Below are positions 36,601-48,789 of a stretch of DNA of 64,000 bases, piece after piece. The position numbers and the translations under genes were made by a program. Origin of the DNA: Sanghuangporus weigelae (taxonomy: Eukaryota; Basidiomycota; Agaricomycetes; Hymenochaetales; Hymenochaetaceae); contig CP137325.1 of assembly GCA_033182465.1 (NCBI GenBank), positions 434,001 through 498,000 on the forward strand, given 5' to 3'. The notes under the pieces are model-generated. The model was not told where the DNA came from, ran no database searches, and saw nothing but the letters and a program-made list of their open reading frames with translations. The stretch's first letter is position 1; every line of letters begins with the position of its first letter.

Positions 36601-39600
36601 CTATGCGGCTGTCCGCGTAGCATGAGATTCACGGAACCAAATCATTACAACGGGAGCCGCGGTTGTAGGCGGATATCAACGGCGTTTGTACGTCCGCTTG
36701 TGCAGATAGAAAATTAGTGCGAATTTCGGGGAAATATGAAAAGGGCGCGCGAGAAGATTACATGAGGGACAATAGAACACGTGCAGTTCCATCAACTTTA
36801 TTCACTAAACTCTGTTCTTGACCATCACTTTAGGCAGTTTAGGCCTTCAAACTTATCGCTCAATGATCAAGAACTTTCTTTAATCTGTGCTTATTCGTAT
36901 ATATTCTCCATTCTTTGATTTTTACCTACGCGAGGCACTTTTGTTGGTCGCTGGTGCGCGCAGGTACCGCGCCTTGGCTCCGAGCACCCCAGAACGAGTT
37001 CCGATGGAAAACGAAAAGGCGCTCGGCTTTTCAGATAACCCCGCCGTCGTAATCTGTGCCGGGTTCTTCTGGATTCGTCGTCCTCAGTCATCTCGGTCCG
37101 CAGTGACCAGCCCAGAAAGTGATGGTGCGTTGCAGGTCCGAGCCTTCAATGTCCAATCTGCGCTACTTCTAAATTTTACGATCTTTCCTTGCCACGCAGG
37201 GAGGTCTTCCAACGGTCGTATGTCGGCACCGTTTCCGATGCCCACTTAGGAGCGCCTAGGACCATATCCGAGGCAGCGCAGGCCCGCCGTTTGTCCATTT
37301 CCATTTCATTCATTTCCATTCATTTCCATTTCATTCAGAGAATTTCCAGACACAACGCATAAGAACACGTGTCGCCCCCACGTCGATCCAAGGGCTCCTT
37401 GATTCCGGGGCCGGTGATCGGGCCAATCCACCGAGTCTCCGAGGGTTGAGCTGGGCTGAGTTTATCGGATAGAATAGCCGTGCCCGACCGTAGCCGGCAG
37501 CGATCCGGGGCACTCTCGGCTACTGGCTGGCTGGACGAAAAGTCAAGCAAGGGGTTCGGCGCAACGCATTCTGAATAGACAGATTAGCAGAAGTCAAGAA
37601 GTCAAGAAGTTACGGGAGGCACGGCCCTCTCAATTGCATGCGATGCCTAAGGGAAATTCCGAACGTCTTAGCGAGACTTCTCAGAGCGGACTACTCTATC
37701 TATCATCGAAGTGAGAAGAGAACAATCAATCTATTTTTCTATGCGACTTTTTCGCACCGACACCTTTCTTTTCTTCTAGCTATCGTAAAATGTTCTAATC
37801 ATGCGTTCTTTCCTCTGCTTTCCAAGAAATCCACAATCAGAACTGGAAGAGGAAGAGCCAGGGTCAAATTTTGAATTCCCTTACAATGCTAGCCGGACCT
37901 GTATGGAGATCTTGTCCAAGCGGTCAAAACTACGGGACCGGTAAGAAGTTGGGCCTCTTCATATGAGCTTGACACCGAAGAATCGACCTGACTAACCCAT
38001 GGTGGCAGATAACAACCTTGCAAGCCATCTTCCAAGTCCACTCACTCAAAACTCGTGACCCCTTTGGCCGATGCATCGCGGAACGCAAGATGCAGGAACG
38101 CACAAAGAGAACACTTCTTCACCAACCTAACTCCGTTCCAATTCAAGCTCAAGGTCACTTCGCCATAAGCCGGTCCCTCTAGTCTGAATCAAGCCGATAA
38201 GCAAGTAGGAGCGTGCGAAGACAGAAGTCTGGGACAAAATTGAATCTTCATGGAAGATCCCCGCCATTGCGATCCGTATTCGCGGCTCAGTTTCAACCGA
38301 CCAATCTGAAGCCGCAATCACTGCTGTGCCTTGAGTGATAATAAGAAGGAAATTGGCGCCCGGAATTCGCTTGACCATCTGTCTGTTCCCTGGCGTTTCT
38401 ACGTTGCCGAAGATAGGACAACTGCATGTACGCTCACGGTCTCATTCGAATTTACAAGTGCGTACACTGGCAAGATTTCTATTTGCTCGACTTAAATAGA
38501 ATCACTGATAAACGTGCGTCCTTTCTGCTAACTCTATAGCTCAACGAAACGACGGAAGAAACCCGGTCAAAGTGGAGCTGCTTGGCCAGTATTCAGGTGG
38601 AGTACTAGATAGAACTGATAGATTCTCAGTATTCAGCTAATGATCCTTTCCGGTCCAGAGCGGTAGAGTCCAGCCCAGAACCAACTTTCGTTGAGCCCAG
38701 ATTGTTCCAGTGCTCCAACGAAATCACGAATCCGAGCAAAGGTGCCCTCGAAGTGCCCTCGAATGGTTGCTGAAACAGTCGTTCAGATTCACAGGCAACA
38801 AGACATCAAGCGATAGGAGGGCAGAATAAACTTCAGCAACGAGGCCAAGAAGCACTCCAATCCCGAGCCCAATATAGTTTCCGAACGGAGAATTAAGTAA
38901 GTAGGATAACGGCCCTTTCCTTCTTCTTACTCTCCACGGATTTCTTCAAATTTGTCGAAAAAATCTCACTTAGAAATTCTGATATCAAGATATCGCCTCG
39001 GCACGATGAAGTGCAAATATAGGATGCTGAAAAATAAGCTTTGACAGCGCCTTCAAGAACTTTGACAAGAACAGAAGATCGTCGAGCTTCCACTGCACAG
39101 CACGAGTATCCGAGTATTTGTTCCGTCCCGTAAGGAGATCAATCCAGAGGCTGTATCCCGAGGCGGAACAGAAGTCTCGGAAGCAGCTCAGGAAGAGAGG
39201 GGCACGAAAATCCAAGTCGAAAAAAAGTTGCTAATGTTGCGCGATTCAAGGATTGAGTTTCGTGCTTCAGTCAATATCCTAGCTCCATGAGTAAAATTTC
39301 AATTCCATCTGCTCCTCCCTACTTTCCGTTCGGTGACCTGCTAAATGTTCATGTCAACTGGCCAAAGAAAAGAGGGGAAAGCCAGCAAAATAAAAAGAGG
39401 AAAGAAAGCCGCTCTGGAATGCACATCGACTTCACGTTCATCGGTCCGGACAAAAGAGACACTGAATACGACCGAGACCACTCTCTTTCTCTGGGCGTAC
39501 TACTCTCAGCCCTCGTGTGTATCCAGCACAATCAGCAGGCACTGATGAGCGTTCCGTATAAGTACAAGACATTTATGAAGGAAGGAAGAGGAAGGTATGT

Positions 39601-41005
39601 CTCTCGGAAACTTGCGATGGAGAACAAGTGAGAAGAGAAGAAATTTCTCAACTTTAGTGATCCTAACCAACCATATCAATGCGATTATTCCCAGATCAAG
39701 GTGTAGCCGATTCCGGACATGTCGCATGCACGCCGGTGGAAATCGCCTGAAGCTCATTGAGTAACGTTTAGGAACTCAGGAGAGTACAGAGTAAAGAGTC
39801 AAGGACAAGTAAAAGAAGCGCAGAGAAGCATAGATAAGGCCGGACCATGTTGTCTTCTCTCAGCTTGCAGCTTCCGCATGTCCTGGTCCGTGGTCAAGCG
39901 ACGAGAGTCAATCAGGTTTTTAATGTATTCGAACAACGTGTAGGGGTACAATCTACTATCAGCAGACAAATAAACAGACAAACAACTTTATCAAATCAGA
40001 AGTAAAGGATTCTTATTCGTCGGTCGCGTGCGAAGGAAGTTGCGGGATGCTCGTCTGAGAATTTTCGCGGATATTTGGGAAGAAGTGGGATTCGGATGTT
40101 CGCCAGTCTCTGTGTATTCGCATGCTGTTGATCGTGTCCTCTTTTTGCGTCTTTGACCCGACCCGTTCGCTCGTTGCAGTGATTTTGAAGATTTCTTTTT
40201 TTAAAACGAATATTTCAAGACCAAACTCCCGGTGCGGAATCAGAATGCTTCCGTCGGTATCGCTTTGATATTGATTTCCCAAAGTCCGTACATATTTTCT
40301 CCCCTCTTGATAAAGAGCTGCTGATTAGTTAGCGAGAAGGCAAACGAGCTGCAGTAGTCAAGTCATTCGGACGATGCTTCAGCACCGGCTCTTACGGGAC
40401 TAATCAATTGCATGCTTCAGCAGCTTTGAACCGACAAAAGCCGCGCGCTTCGAAGTCAATAGTAATGAATTCCCCGTCCAACCGACCGAATGAAACCGAA
40501 CTCCGGAAGGAATAGATCAACCTCTATCCACACCCGACTTCTTTGTGGGATTCTCTTCTGTCAATTGAAGAAGAGGCACGTGAATGGTCACTAGGACGCA
40601 TGGAGACGACGGAGCAGTAGATGAGAAGAAACTTCCAATAACCCCAGGACCTCCGGACGGTCAGCTGCACATAGGCCTACTCCAGTCCACGCTCCGTATA
40701 CCGACATCCTAAAAAATGCCGTTCTCGAAATCCAAGGGCGACACCTCGTGAGAGCAGGAATGAGTCATCTGCACACTCATCACCTGCTATTATCGTACAC
40801 CAAAACCCAACTTCTTTCCCGAAAGGCAACGCCACGCGGGGAGGTTCTCCTCCTTTCATCAATTCCGACCAACGCACGTGAGCGATCCAAATTAGACTTG
40901 GCTTCGAAATATCGGGCACGGACACACGGACGCGGACACACTTTGCCACCGGGTCATCTGAGTCGCAAAAGATAGCACAGAAGGAGTGCTTTTGAGTTGA
41001 GTGAA

Positions 41006-41021
41006 GGGGGGGGGGGGGGGG
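41006..41021 (+). repeat. G16 homopolymer
   Basis: Sixteen consecutive G on the plus strand; potential quadruplex and a likely site of length variation. Confidence 0.95.
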
Positions 41022-42072
41022 AGGCGCGGACGGTGAGGCGTGTTTACGTGTCTGATGAGTCATACGTCCCTTCCTCCCTTCTTCCGCTACTTCGACCTGA
41101 CTAGTCCTTTCGCCCCCTCGTCTTCAATCGATGAGAGTTTGGATCACGAGCTTCCAAAAAGGCGAGAAGAGAACCCGACAGTTGAGCAGATGAGCAACTT
41201 GACAGAGTCAGCTGCAAGGTCAAATTCCTTTCTCAGAATCCGAAGGAAGACTGACACGGAGTATGAATGTATTCTGCTCGTCTGACCCATTGAAGAAGCA
41301 GGCCGCCAAGAGAGAAATTGACACGATGTCAAGGAACTTTGACGAAAAGGCTATCTTCAGTCGATTCGATATGAGACCAAGATCTAGAGAAGGATCCGAA
41401 ATAACTCAAGGGCAAAGGGTACCGGTGCGACAGGTTCTAAATGAGCAAGAACAGAAGATTAGCTGGACGAGACAATGAGTGAGGAAAAGGTCATGAGGAG
41501 CGATTCAGCCCGGGTTTACGTAGCACATACCGCTTCATCTTTCTTACGTCCTGCCGTTTCTTCCTTGCTCCGTCTCTCGATGCACACGATAACGGCCCAC
41601 TGACTTCGATACCTTGATAGCCTTGAGCTCTCTTTCCGTCTCAGATTGCTGTATATATCGTAAGCAGTCCTTCTTTCTACTCATCTCGTCGTTTTGGTCC
41701 CGCACCTGCAAGATACACGATAAGACTTGCACTTCCAAAGTTACCCAGAATAGGGTTAATTGCTGCAAGTCTGAGACAAATAACGGACGAAATGATCGTA
41801 GAGGAGCAGCTTCCATGAAGTTGGTCCGTGTTCCGTGTTCCGTGCTCTGAAACGGGGAAAGAGAAGGACTTATTTCGTCCCGTTAGCCGTGAATCATCAA
41901 CCGTATCTTGTGCCCGGTTCTTCCATTCTCGCTCTCCGCTCTCCGCTCTCCGTACCCCATAGTCCCGTCACCAAATGCAAAGAGTCGGATATAGACGGTA
42001 CGCGTACGACACCTCTACAAGAAGCAACAAAGCGAGCAAACCCGGCAATCCGACAGCCCAGTCATATCTATG

Positions 42073-42470
42073 CATATGAAACAAAGAGAGGATCAATTCG
42101 AAACGATCACGCTTATTCCAGTGTGGATTTACCTACCCACCCTCTTTCCTCCTTTACTCTTCTTCTGCGCCTTAGGTCTGGAATAATTAATCTTCTTTTC
42201 AATGTCAGCATGAGGACTGGGTCATAGGTACGCAATATAAGGAAAACAAACATACAACGCCACCAGCAAACTCCTTGGACCAGTCATATGAAACGAGGAA
42301 AGGGTCAGTTCGAGACGATCGCGTCTGTCCAAGTTTACCAACCTACCCCCTTTTTCACTTCTACCTTTCTTCTGCGCCCAAAGCCTAGAATCCCCAATCT
42401 TCTTTTCAACATGAGCATGAGGACTGGGTTGAGGGGGGCGCGGCGCAAAATAAGGCAAACGAACATACTA
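42073..42470. repeat. Diverged tandem duplication, ~212-bp period
   Basis: The block starting CATATGAAAC at 42073 recurs at 42285. Shared landmarks in the same order include TTCGA(A/G)ACGATC, the TTACC(A)ACCTACC segment, CTTCTTCTGCGCC, ATCTTCTTTTCAA and ATGAGGACTGGGT. The copies are clearly homologous but have drifted, and neither has a supported reading frame. Confidence 0.85.
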
Positions 42471-43381
42471 TACGATACTGAGTCACCAGAAAGAACTCTT
42501 CGCTACGCTACGCCTTCTTTCCGCTTGTTCAAGCAGTAGCGGGTTGAGAGAAAGGAGCAATCCAAGGACCATACGACGAAACCTCGTAATAATTGCTGGT
42601 GAGTCAGAAGCCACGTATGTACGCCTCGATCAGCATCGATCAACGTAGTGTGTGCACATGCATGCGCATACGTCAGTCCTCTTCCGTCTTGGCATCAGCC
42701 CTCCTCCTCCTCCTCGGAGATGTCATCATATCGGGCAAGCAGACGAACAATCGCGGAGCTGAGCAGCGGATCTACGTAAGCCAGACCGTCCGGGTCACTC
42801 ATGGCAATGGCTATGGCATATGACGATAGATAGATAAGAAGCTAGCCCGGAAAAATTAGCATTTCACAGAGATGGTACAGAGAGTTGGCCGGATTCCCAA
42901 CCCAAACACTCGACATCGATATCCCTTTTTACGTCTTAGTAGCAGCCCCTGAAGTCTGCAGCAAGGTGGCTGATTGGCCAAGTCCAAGTCCAAGTCCAGT
43001 CCGTCCGTAATGCCGTGTCGCTATTCAGTATTAGTACCCAGAATTGAGTACTCAGAGTCCAATTCAAAATCGCTTTGCTTCAAAGTACTAAGTAGTCGCC
43101 CCTGTAATCCTTTGGTTCTCGGCCGGTTCTCTGGTTCTTCGGTCCTTCGGACTGACGGGAGTGACGAAGCAGGACACGTACGTATCACTATAATAGCACC
43201 GCCGGGTAGCAATACAGTTCAGTAGTACAGTACTCCTGTTCAACCAACAACCAATAAGAACAACAATACCAATAAGAATCTAAAGAAAAGCAAATAAATA
43301 AGATTCAGACCGGACTCGCGCGTCAAGGTTTTCACGAGCATGAGGAACAACAAGGCCTAGGTCCCGCTTCCACAACACAAC

Positions 43382-43398
43382 AAAAAAAAAAAAAAAAA
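43382..43398 (+). repeat. A17 homopolymer
   Basis: Seventeen A followed by further A-rich sequence. It produces the Phe-rich frames on the opposite strand, which are not genes. Confidence 0.95.
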
Positions 43399-44263
43399 CA
43401 AGAATAAAAAAGAGAGTTCAAGCAAGAAGAAAGAATTCGAATTCGCGAAGGACGCAAGATACAATATATATATGCGGTGGGATGACGTGTATGCGTACGC
43501 GCGCAGACCCGTATCCATGGTACGCGTATGCGGGCCACGCGCACGAGCTGATGAACGCACGCACGGCCGACAAAGCGCACGCACGAAATGAAATAAAACG
43601 GAATGAACGTACCTCGTCCGGACCAGCCTCAATGATACAGTCCATGCTGACGTTGGAAGAAAGGACAAGGATAAGCGCTTCGTGACGACCCAACATCGAC
43701 GCCATCTCCTACAACAAACTCACACTTGCTGTACGGTGTAGTTCGTAGTTCGCCGTTCGCCGTTCCCTCGCGCCTTCACTTCGATCCATATCAGGCGCGC
43801 ACTCGCTACACCAGTACAGCACCGGATGCATTGGCCCAGGATGTACGTATCAGTCAGTCATGATAGATAGATAGGGCAGATAAGGCACCCACCCTTCTTC
43901 CTTCTTCTCCCTTCGCTTCTGCTACAATGTACCGTAGTTACGGGCGGGCTGGCGAACTCAGCGCGCTTCGCGATGAGCTCACAGGGTGCTCATGCAATAC
44001 AATACAAACACATGCATGCATGCATGCATACATATCTCTGCTTTGCTTTGATATTGACATCATGCGCGACTTCTCGAACTGAACCGAGGGTCGGGGTCAG
44101 GGACTAAGAAAGCACGGCGTCAATAATTAATATCTATCAGTATCCACATCGAGACGATTACCTGCCTCTGTGTCAACCGTAGGTCCCATATCGGCTTGAG
44201 TTTGGGCATTCGTTCGGAAAAAGTAACGAAGACGCGGACGCGGACGTCACCTGCTCCCTCCCT

Positions 44264-44275
44264 CCCCCCCCCCCC
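44264..44275 (+). repeat. C12 homopolymer
   Basis: Twelve consecutive C in a C/T-rich stretch (G-run on the minus strand). Confidence 0.9.
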
Positions 44276-45596
44276 AGGGAGCGCACCACGATGAACCATC
44301 AATACTGAATGAACCGCATGATTCGAAGCTATCAAGTTATAGAGATAGAGCTTGGATGTAACGAAACGGAACGTCAGCGGGTTCGCGATGAGTCAAAGGA
44401 AGGTGGAAGGGGGGACCCTCCCCGTCCCCCTCTTCCTCATCACTTCCGCTTCCCCTCTTCCGCATCTCAGTTCTTCCTCATACCTTCGCGCCCCCTCTTG
44501 ATAGATACCGGTGCACGGGATCAACGTAACGCAGCACGAGGCGAGACGAGACGAGATCGTGGATTAATCCAGTCCACAAGTAAAGAAGGGAGGGGAGAGA
44601 GACGCAGAGAAACTTGCGAAACTTGCGAACAAAACAGATCAAGGCTCCAGGCTCCAATGGAAGAGTAGGAGAGTAGGAGCAGTGTCATCTGCATTGCGCA
44701 GGCAGAAGCAATCGAGCCAGCCAATCGACCTAGATCCACAGTACCGCACTTGGACAGGGAAGAACCAGAACCACACGCAACACGAATCAAAACGTGAATG
44801 AATATGAATCACATCAGAGATCAGTATTACTAGTCCGTCCCCGGTTCTAGTCAATATCGATAGCCGGTTCTCGACTCTTCCCTCCCAACTACGTACTAGT
44901 GCTGTATTAGCGGCAACATAGACATCTCAACAATGTGACAACACGGCAGAACTGGGAACTGGGAACTGGGAACTCAGAACTCAGAAGAAGAATGAATGAA
45001 GCCTTAAACAGTCGACAGAAGGAGAAGGAGGAGGGATATCGGGAGTCGGGAGTCGGAAGGCGGGGAACAAGGAATAAGGAATAGGAGTGAGTGTTACTGC
45101 TACTGCTACTGCTACTCCCAGTACCAATATTAGTCTGGGAGGATAGAAGACAAGACAGCGGATCAGATAAATGATACATGTACATCCATCCGTCCCATGA
45201 ATCATGATATCCGAAAGTCGCCGGGGGGGAAAAAAAAGGAAAGAGGAAAAACCGACCTATGTAGAACACCGGTCCTCGCGTGATGGACGAGATCGCGAGA
45301 AAACGATCTAGGTCCCACGCACGGCGGGTATGCAGAGTTTGACAGAACTAACGAGGGACGACCCAACTCGCAGCGCAAATAACAATCCAGTCCAGAACAA
45401 AACAGAACGAGAAAGAAAAAAGAACGGGATAACCCACATAAAGGGAAGACAAAACATACGAACGAACGAGGATCAGACCGACCCATCCAGACGCCCAAGA
45501 CCCGACCCGGTGCATCTCATCGGGAGTTGAGAGAGCTCGAGACTGTGGTGTGGAGATACCGCGGCGCAACACACGTACGAGGACTCGCGCCACGCG

Positions 45597-46205
45597 TCAA
45601 GAAGCGCGCGCGTACGAGAGAGGTATGTGGACCGTATCCAGGCGGGATGAGGTGAACCGAGACAGACCCACTCCCTCCCTCCACCACCGAGCGGGAAGGA
45701 GCGAATTAATCACAAAGTGGAGGCGTATGTTAACAATAAAAATATAAATGGACGCAGAAAGGCTGATCGATTGATCCTCGGGCGTCAGAAAAGGACGAAA
45801 GGACGGAGGTAAGCACACGAGAATAAGGAAGAGGATAAGGATAATGAAGATACGGACTGGAATTTGGAATTCGGGAAAAGGAAAGTAAGGGGACGATACG
45901 AGGGGCGAGGGGGATAGAGAGACTCGTGGCGCGGAGCCGAGCGTAGGGCGTGGCGTGGACTGTGTGGCGGTCAGGTCATCAGCAAAACTTCGAGGGACCG
46001 AGCGACGGCGCCTCCTGTCAACATGCATCGTCGCCGTTAGAATGTCAACGACGGCGTCGGCGGAGGTTGACGAGCCGGCGGCAATGCAGAGTAGAGTTTG
46101 ACGGAATTCGGCACGGGTGACGGCAACGGGACTGACGGCATTCAGCCGTGATCTCGATCTGGGGTCACGAGCGGTGTTAAGGATATCGGGCCGTTGGATT
46201 GCCAT
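45597..46205 (-). CDS. Candidate hypothetical coding exon, head-to-head with the polyol dehydrogenase
   Basis: An open minus frame starting at ATG 46205 (MAIQRPDILNTARD) has a coding-like first third, including AVTRAEFRQTLLCIAAGSST and SADAVVDILTATM, before turning into Arg-, Ser- and Pro-rich sequence. The ATG is only about 60 bp from the divergent dehydrogenase ATG, and the TATA-like box of that gene lies between them. No downstream exon chain or domain was found. It may be the first exon of an unrecognised gene extending leftward, or a chance frame in GC-rich DNA. Confidence 0.25.
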   Translation of the reverse strand: MAIQRPDILNTARDPRSRSRLNAVSPVAVTRAEFRQTLLCIAAGSSTSADAVVDILTATMHVDRRRRRSVPRSFADDLTATQSTPRPTLGSAPRVSLSPSPLVSSPYFPFPEFQIPVRIFIILILFLILVCLPPSFRPFLTPEDQSISLSASIYIFIVNIRLHFVINSLLPARWWREGVGLSRFTSSRLDTVHIPLSYARAS

Positions 46206-46220
46206 CGACTGCCGTTGTGA

Positions 46221-46228
46221 TATATATA
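46221..46228 (+). promoter_or_regulatory. TATA-like element of polyol dehydrogenase gene
   Basis: TATATATA about 40 bp upstream of the ATG at 46265, followed by a C/T-rich leader. The spacing implies a very short transcript leader. Confidence 0.55.
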
Positions 46229-46264
46229 CCATACAGACGACTGCTCTGCTCTCCATCCATCTCA

Positions 46265-47609
46265 ATGCACCACCTCAACGCATTCTCATTCAACTCAAAC
46301 TCATTCCTCCTCTCCCGCTCATCACCAGCAGCAACTGCTCTTCCTCTCCCGTCCACATCCGCTGCTGTCTGTTACGGTCCATCAGTCCTCCGCCTCGACT
46401 CTCGGCCTCTCTGGCCTCCAGCTCCAGGCGAAGCTTCAATCGCTCTCGGCCCAACAGGCCTCTGCGGCTCAGACCTCCACTACTACACCCACGGGCGCAA
46501 CGGCGACTTTGCTCTCCGCGCCCCGCTCGTCCTCGGCCATGAGGCTGCAGGCACAGTAACAGCACTCGGCCCGGGCGTCACGAACCTGCGCCTCGGCCAG
46601 CGCGTCGCAGTCGAGTGCGGCGTCATGTGCGGCGACTGCAACAAGTGCAAGGAGGGCAGGTACAACCTCTGCAAGGGCATGCGCTTCGCCAGCTCGGCAA
46701 AGACCTTCCCCCACCTCGACGGGACACTCCAAGAACGCATGAACCACCCTGCCCATCTCCTCCATCCGTAAGTCGAGTTGTACACGCGTTCTTCTTATAC
46801 TCACTCTTACTTTGTGAAGCATACCCGAAAACGTCTCCCTCGAGCTCGCAGCGCTCGCAGAGCCTCTTTCCGTCCTCATCCACGCCGCACGTCGCGTCGG
46901 CCTCTCCTCCTCCTCCTCCTCAACATCACCCAAAACAGTGCTCGTCTTCGGCGTAGGCGCCATCGGGCTCCTCGCCTGCACACTCGCCCGCGCACGCGGC
47001 GCAACACGCGTAGTCGCACTCGACATCAACCAGCAGCGCCTCGCATTCGCACAGTCCAACGGGCTCGCGGACGCGACGTACTGCTTACCTCTATCCAACA
47101 AAACGAAGTGCGCAGGCGCGACGCAGGAGGAGAAACTACTCGCTGCGAAGGAGAACATCATGGCTGCGCTCCAGCAGTTCGACGCCCCCGATGGGTTCGA
47201 CGTCGTGTTCGAGTGTACGGGCGCGGAGCCGTGTATCCAGATGTCCATTCACGTACGTCCCGTCTCTTCTCCTTCCTTTCAATAATAACTCATCCTTACC
47301 TGACAGGCATGCGCAACAGGCGGCCGAATAATGCTCATCGGGATGGGGACGTCCAACATCACGCTCCCGCTCAGCGCCGCCGCGACGCGCGAGGTGGACA
47401 TCCTCGGCTCCTTCCGCTACGCCAACACCTACCCCGAGGCTTTGCAGCTCCTCGCCTCCGGCGAGCTCAGGGGGATCGAGAAATTGGTGACGCACAGGTA
47501 CCGACTCGAGGATGCGAAGGAGGCGTTTGAGCTCATGCGCAGGGGCCGCGATGAGAAGGGCGGGCTCGTCATTAAGGTTATGGTTGGTGGAAGTGGAGGT
47601 AGGAATTGA
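46265..47609 (+). CDS. Zinc-dependent polyol dehydrogenase (sorbitol/xylitol dehydrogenase, MDR family)
   Basis: Oxidises a polyol such as xylitol or sorbitol to the ketose with NAD. Three exons (46265-46767, 46820-47252, 47307-47609) give 412 residues. The catalytic zinc site is visible as Cys in GLCGSDLHYYTHGRNGD, His-Glu in LVLGHEAAGTV, and the downstream Glu of LAEPLSV. Four structural-zinc Cys are in ECGVMCGDCNKCKEGRYNLC. The Rossmann motif is FGVGAIGLLACTLARARGA, followed by VVALDIN, whose Asp favours NAD over NADP. The C-terminal half has FDVVFECTGAEPCIQM, IMLIGMG and VDILGSFRYANTYPEAL, as in sorbitol and xylitol dehydrogenases. A Ser/Thr-rich N-terminal extension of about 30 residues precedes the usual start of the fold. 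An insert near SNKTKCAGATQEEKL is longer than usual. The sequence alone does not separate xylitol, sorbitol and L-arabinitol specificity. Confidence 0.93.
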
Positions 47610-48595
47610 TTGGATGATGGACCTTTTTTGCTCTTTTTTTTTGGTTTATGGATTTTTTTTTTTTCGGATTTGGAGTTGGAAATGGGCTGGGCTCCTTTAC
47701 TTTCTCGCTCATCATGATTTTTGATTCACGACTGCGATGACGGCACGGCATGACTCCCTCTCATCCTCCACCTCGCTCGCATCGCCCTCTCCTCGCCCTA
47801 CGCACCCGACGTTCTCATCTCCACCACACTGCACCGCATCGCATCTCTCTGTCTGTCTGTCTGTCTACTTGCCTCGTCTCGTCTCATTCTCTCACACTTA
47901 TTCTTCTTTCCTCCTTATCGTCCTTCATCTCTGTACCAACACCAACCAACATTACCTACATAGACGCGAACCGCGATTCCCTTCCCTCTCATCTCTTTAC
48001 AAAAGCTTTGTCTTTTTTTTCTTTCTTTCTTTCGTCGTCTCCTCCGTCTCTCCGTCTCTGATGATCACTTCTGCTTCTGCTCCCGGATCGAGTTCATTCA
48101 CTTACACATGTATTTCTATCATGCAATATCACACATCACATATCACACATCACATATCAAATATCAAATATCTCTCAACTCGTCGACTCATCGACTTGCT
48201 GGCTTGTCGACTTGGTGCATTCACGAGTGAACAAGCGAGTTGAAGGTGTGTGTGTCTCGAGAGAGATCGAGATTAGACTTTCCGAAATCCGCCTCGCCCG
48301 CCCAGAATCCCCAGACCCCAGATATCAAAGTTTTATTTTATACGAGGTACGGAGATAAACACTCTAGTATCTAGGTGCGGGTACGTCATGATATACATAC
48401 ATACATACAATACATACAATACATACAATACACACACACGCACGCACGCGATTCGACTTGAGGTCAATCTACAATCTACTCTACCATCACAACGCACATC
48501 GCGCGCGCGCAGACTACATACTAGTACTGATCACGCCACGCTGTGCAGCCGCGCAGAGTGTATATGTGTATGCATCATGAGTAAATGAGAATGTA

Positions 48596-48640
48596 TAGAT
48601 AAATAGATAAATAGATAGATAGATAGATAGATAGATAGAT
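48596..48640 (+). repeat. (GATA)n microsatellite
   Basis: About eleven tetranucleotide units, the first few imperfect (GATAAATA). Confidence 0.95.
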
Positions 48641-48760
48641 CGTAACTTACTGGTTACTGTTACTGGTACTGGTGGATGGCTAGATGGGTAGGAATGGTCG
48701 GTCCGATGTATCCTGTCTGCTTGTCCATTTGTCTGTCTCGTTTGCGTTTGGTGAGCTTCA

Positions 48761-48789
48761 TTTCGATTTCGATTTCGATTTCGATTTCG
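48761..48789 (+). repeat. (TTTCGA)n microsatellite
   Basis: Nearly five perfect hexamer units; on the minus strand they would encode Asn-Arg or Glu-Ile type repeats but no gene is supported. Confidence 0.95.

Larger units (their letters stand above)
36601..45596. other. Gene-poor region rich in simple repeats and homopolymers
   Basis: About 9 kb without a gene I can support. Composition changes here: direct short repeats (CATTTCCATTT near 37297-37337), long G, C and A runs, CATG/CACG repeats and GA- or CT-rich stretches become common from about 40.9 kb onward. Frames in it are low-complexity, with one exon-like exception at 43613-43705. Confidence 0.5.

Noticed and set aside
43332-43705. Phe/Leu/Ser-rich minus frames around the A17 run
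   Set aside because: Hydrophobic composition comes from the homopolymer; only the short exon-like part at its right end is kept as a finding.
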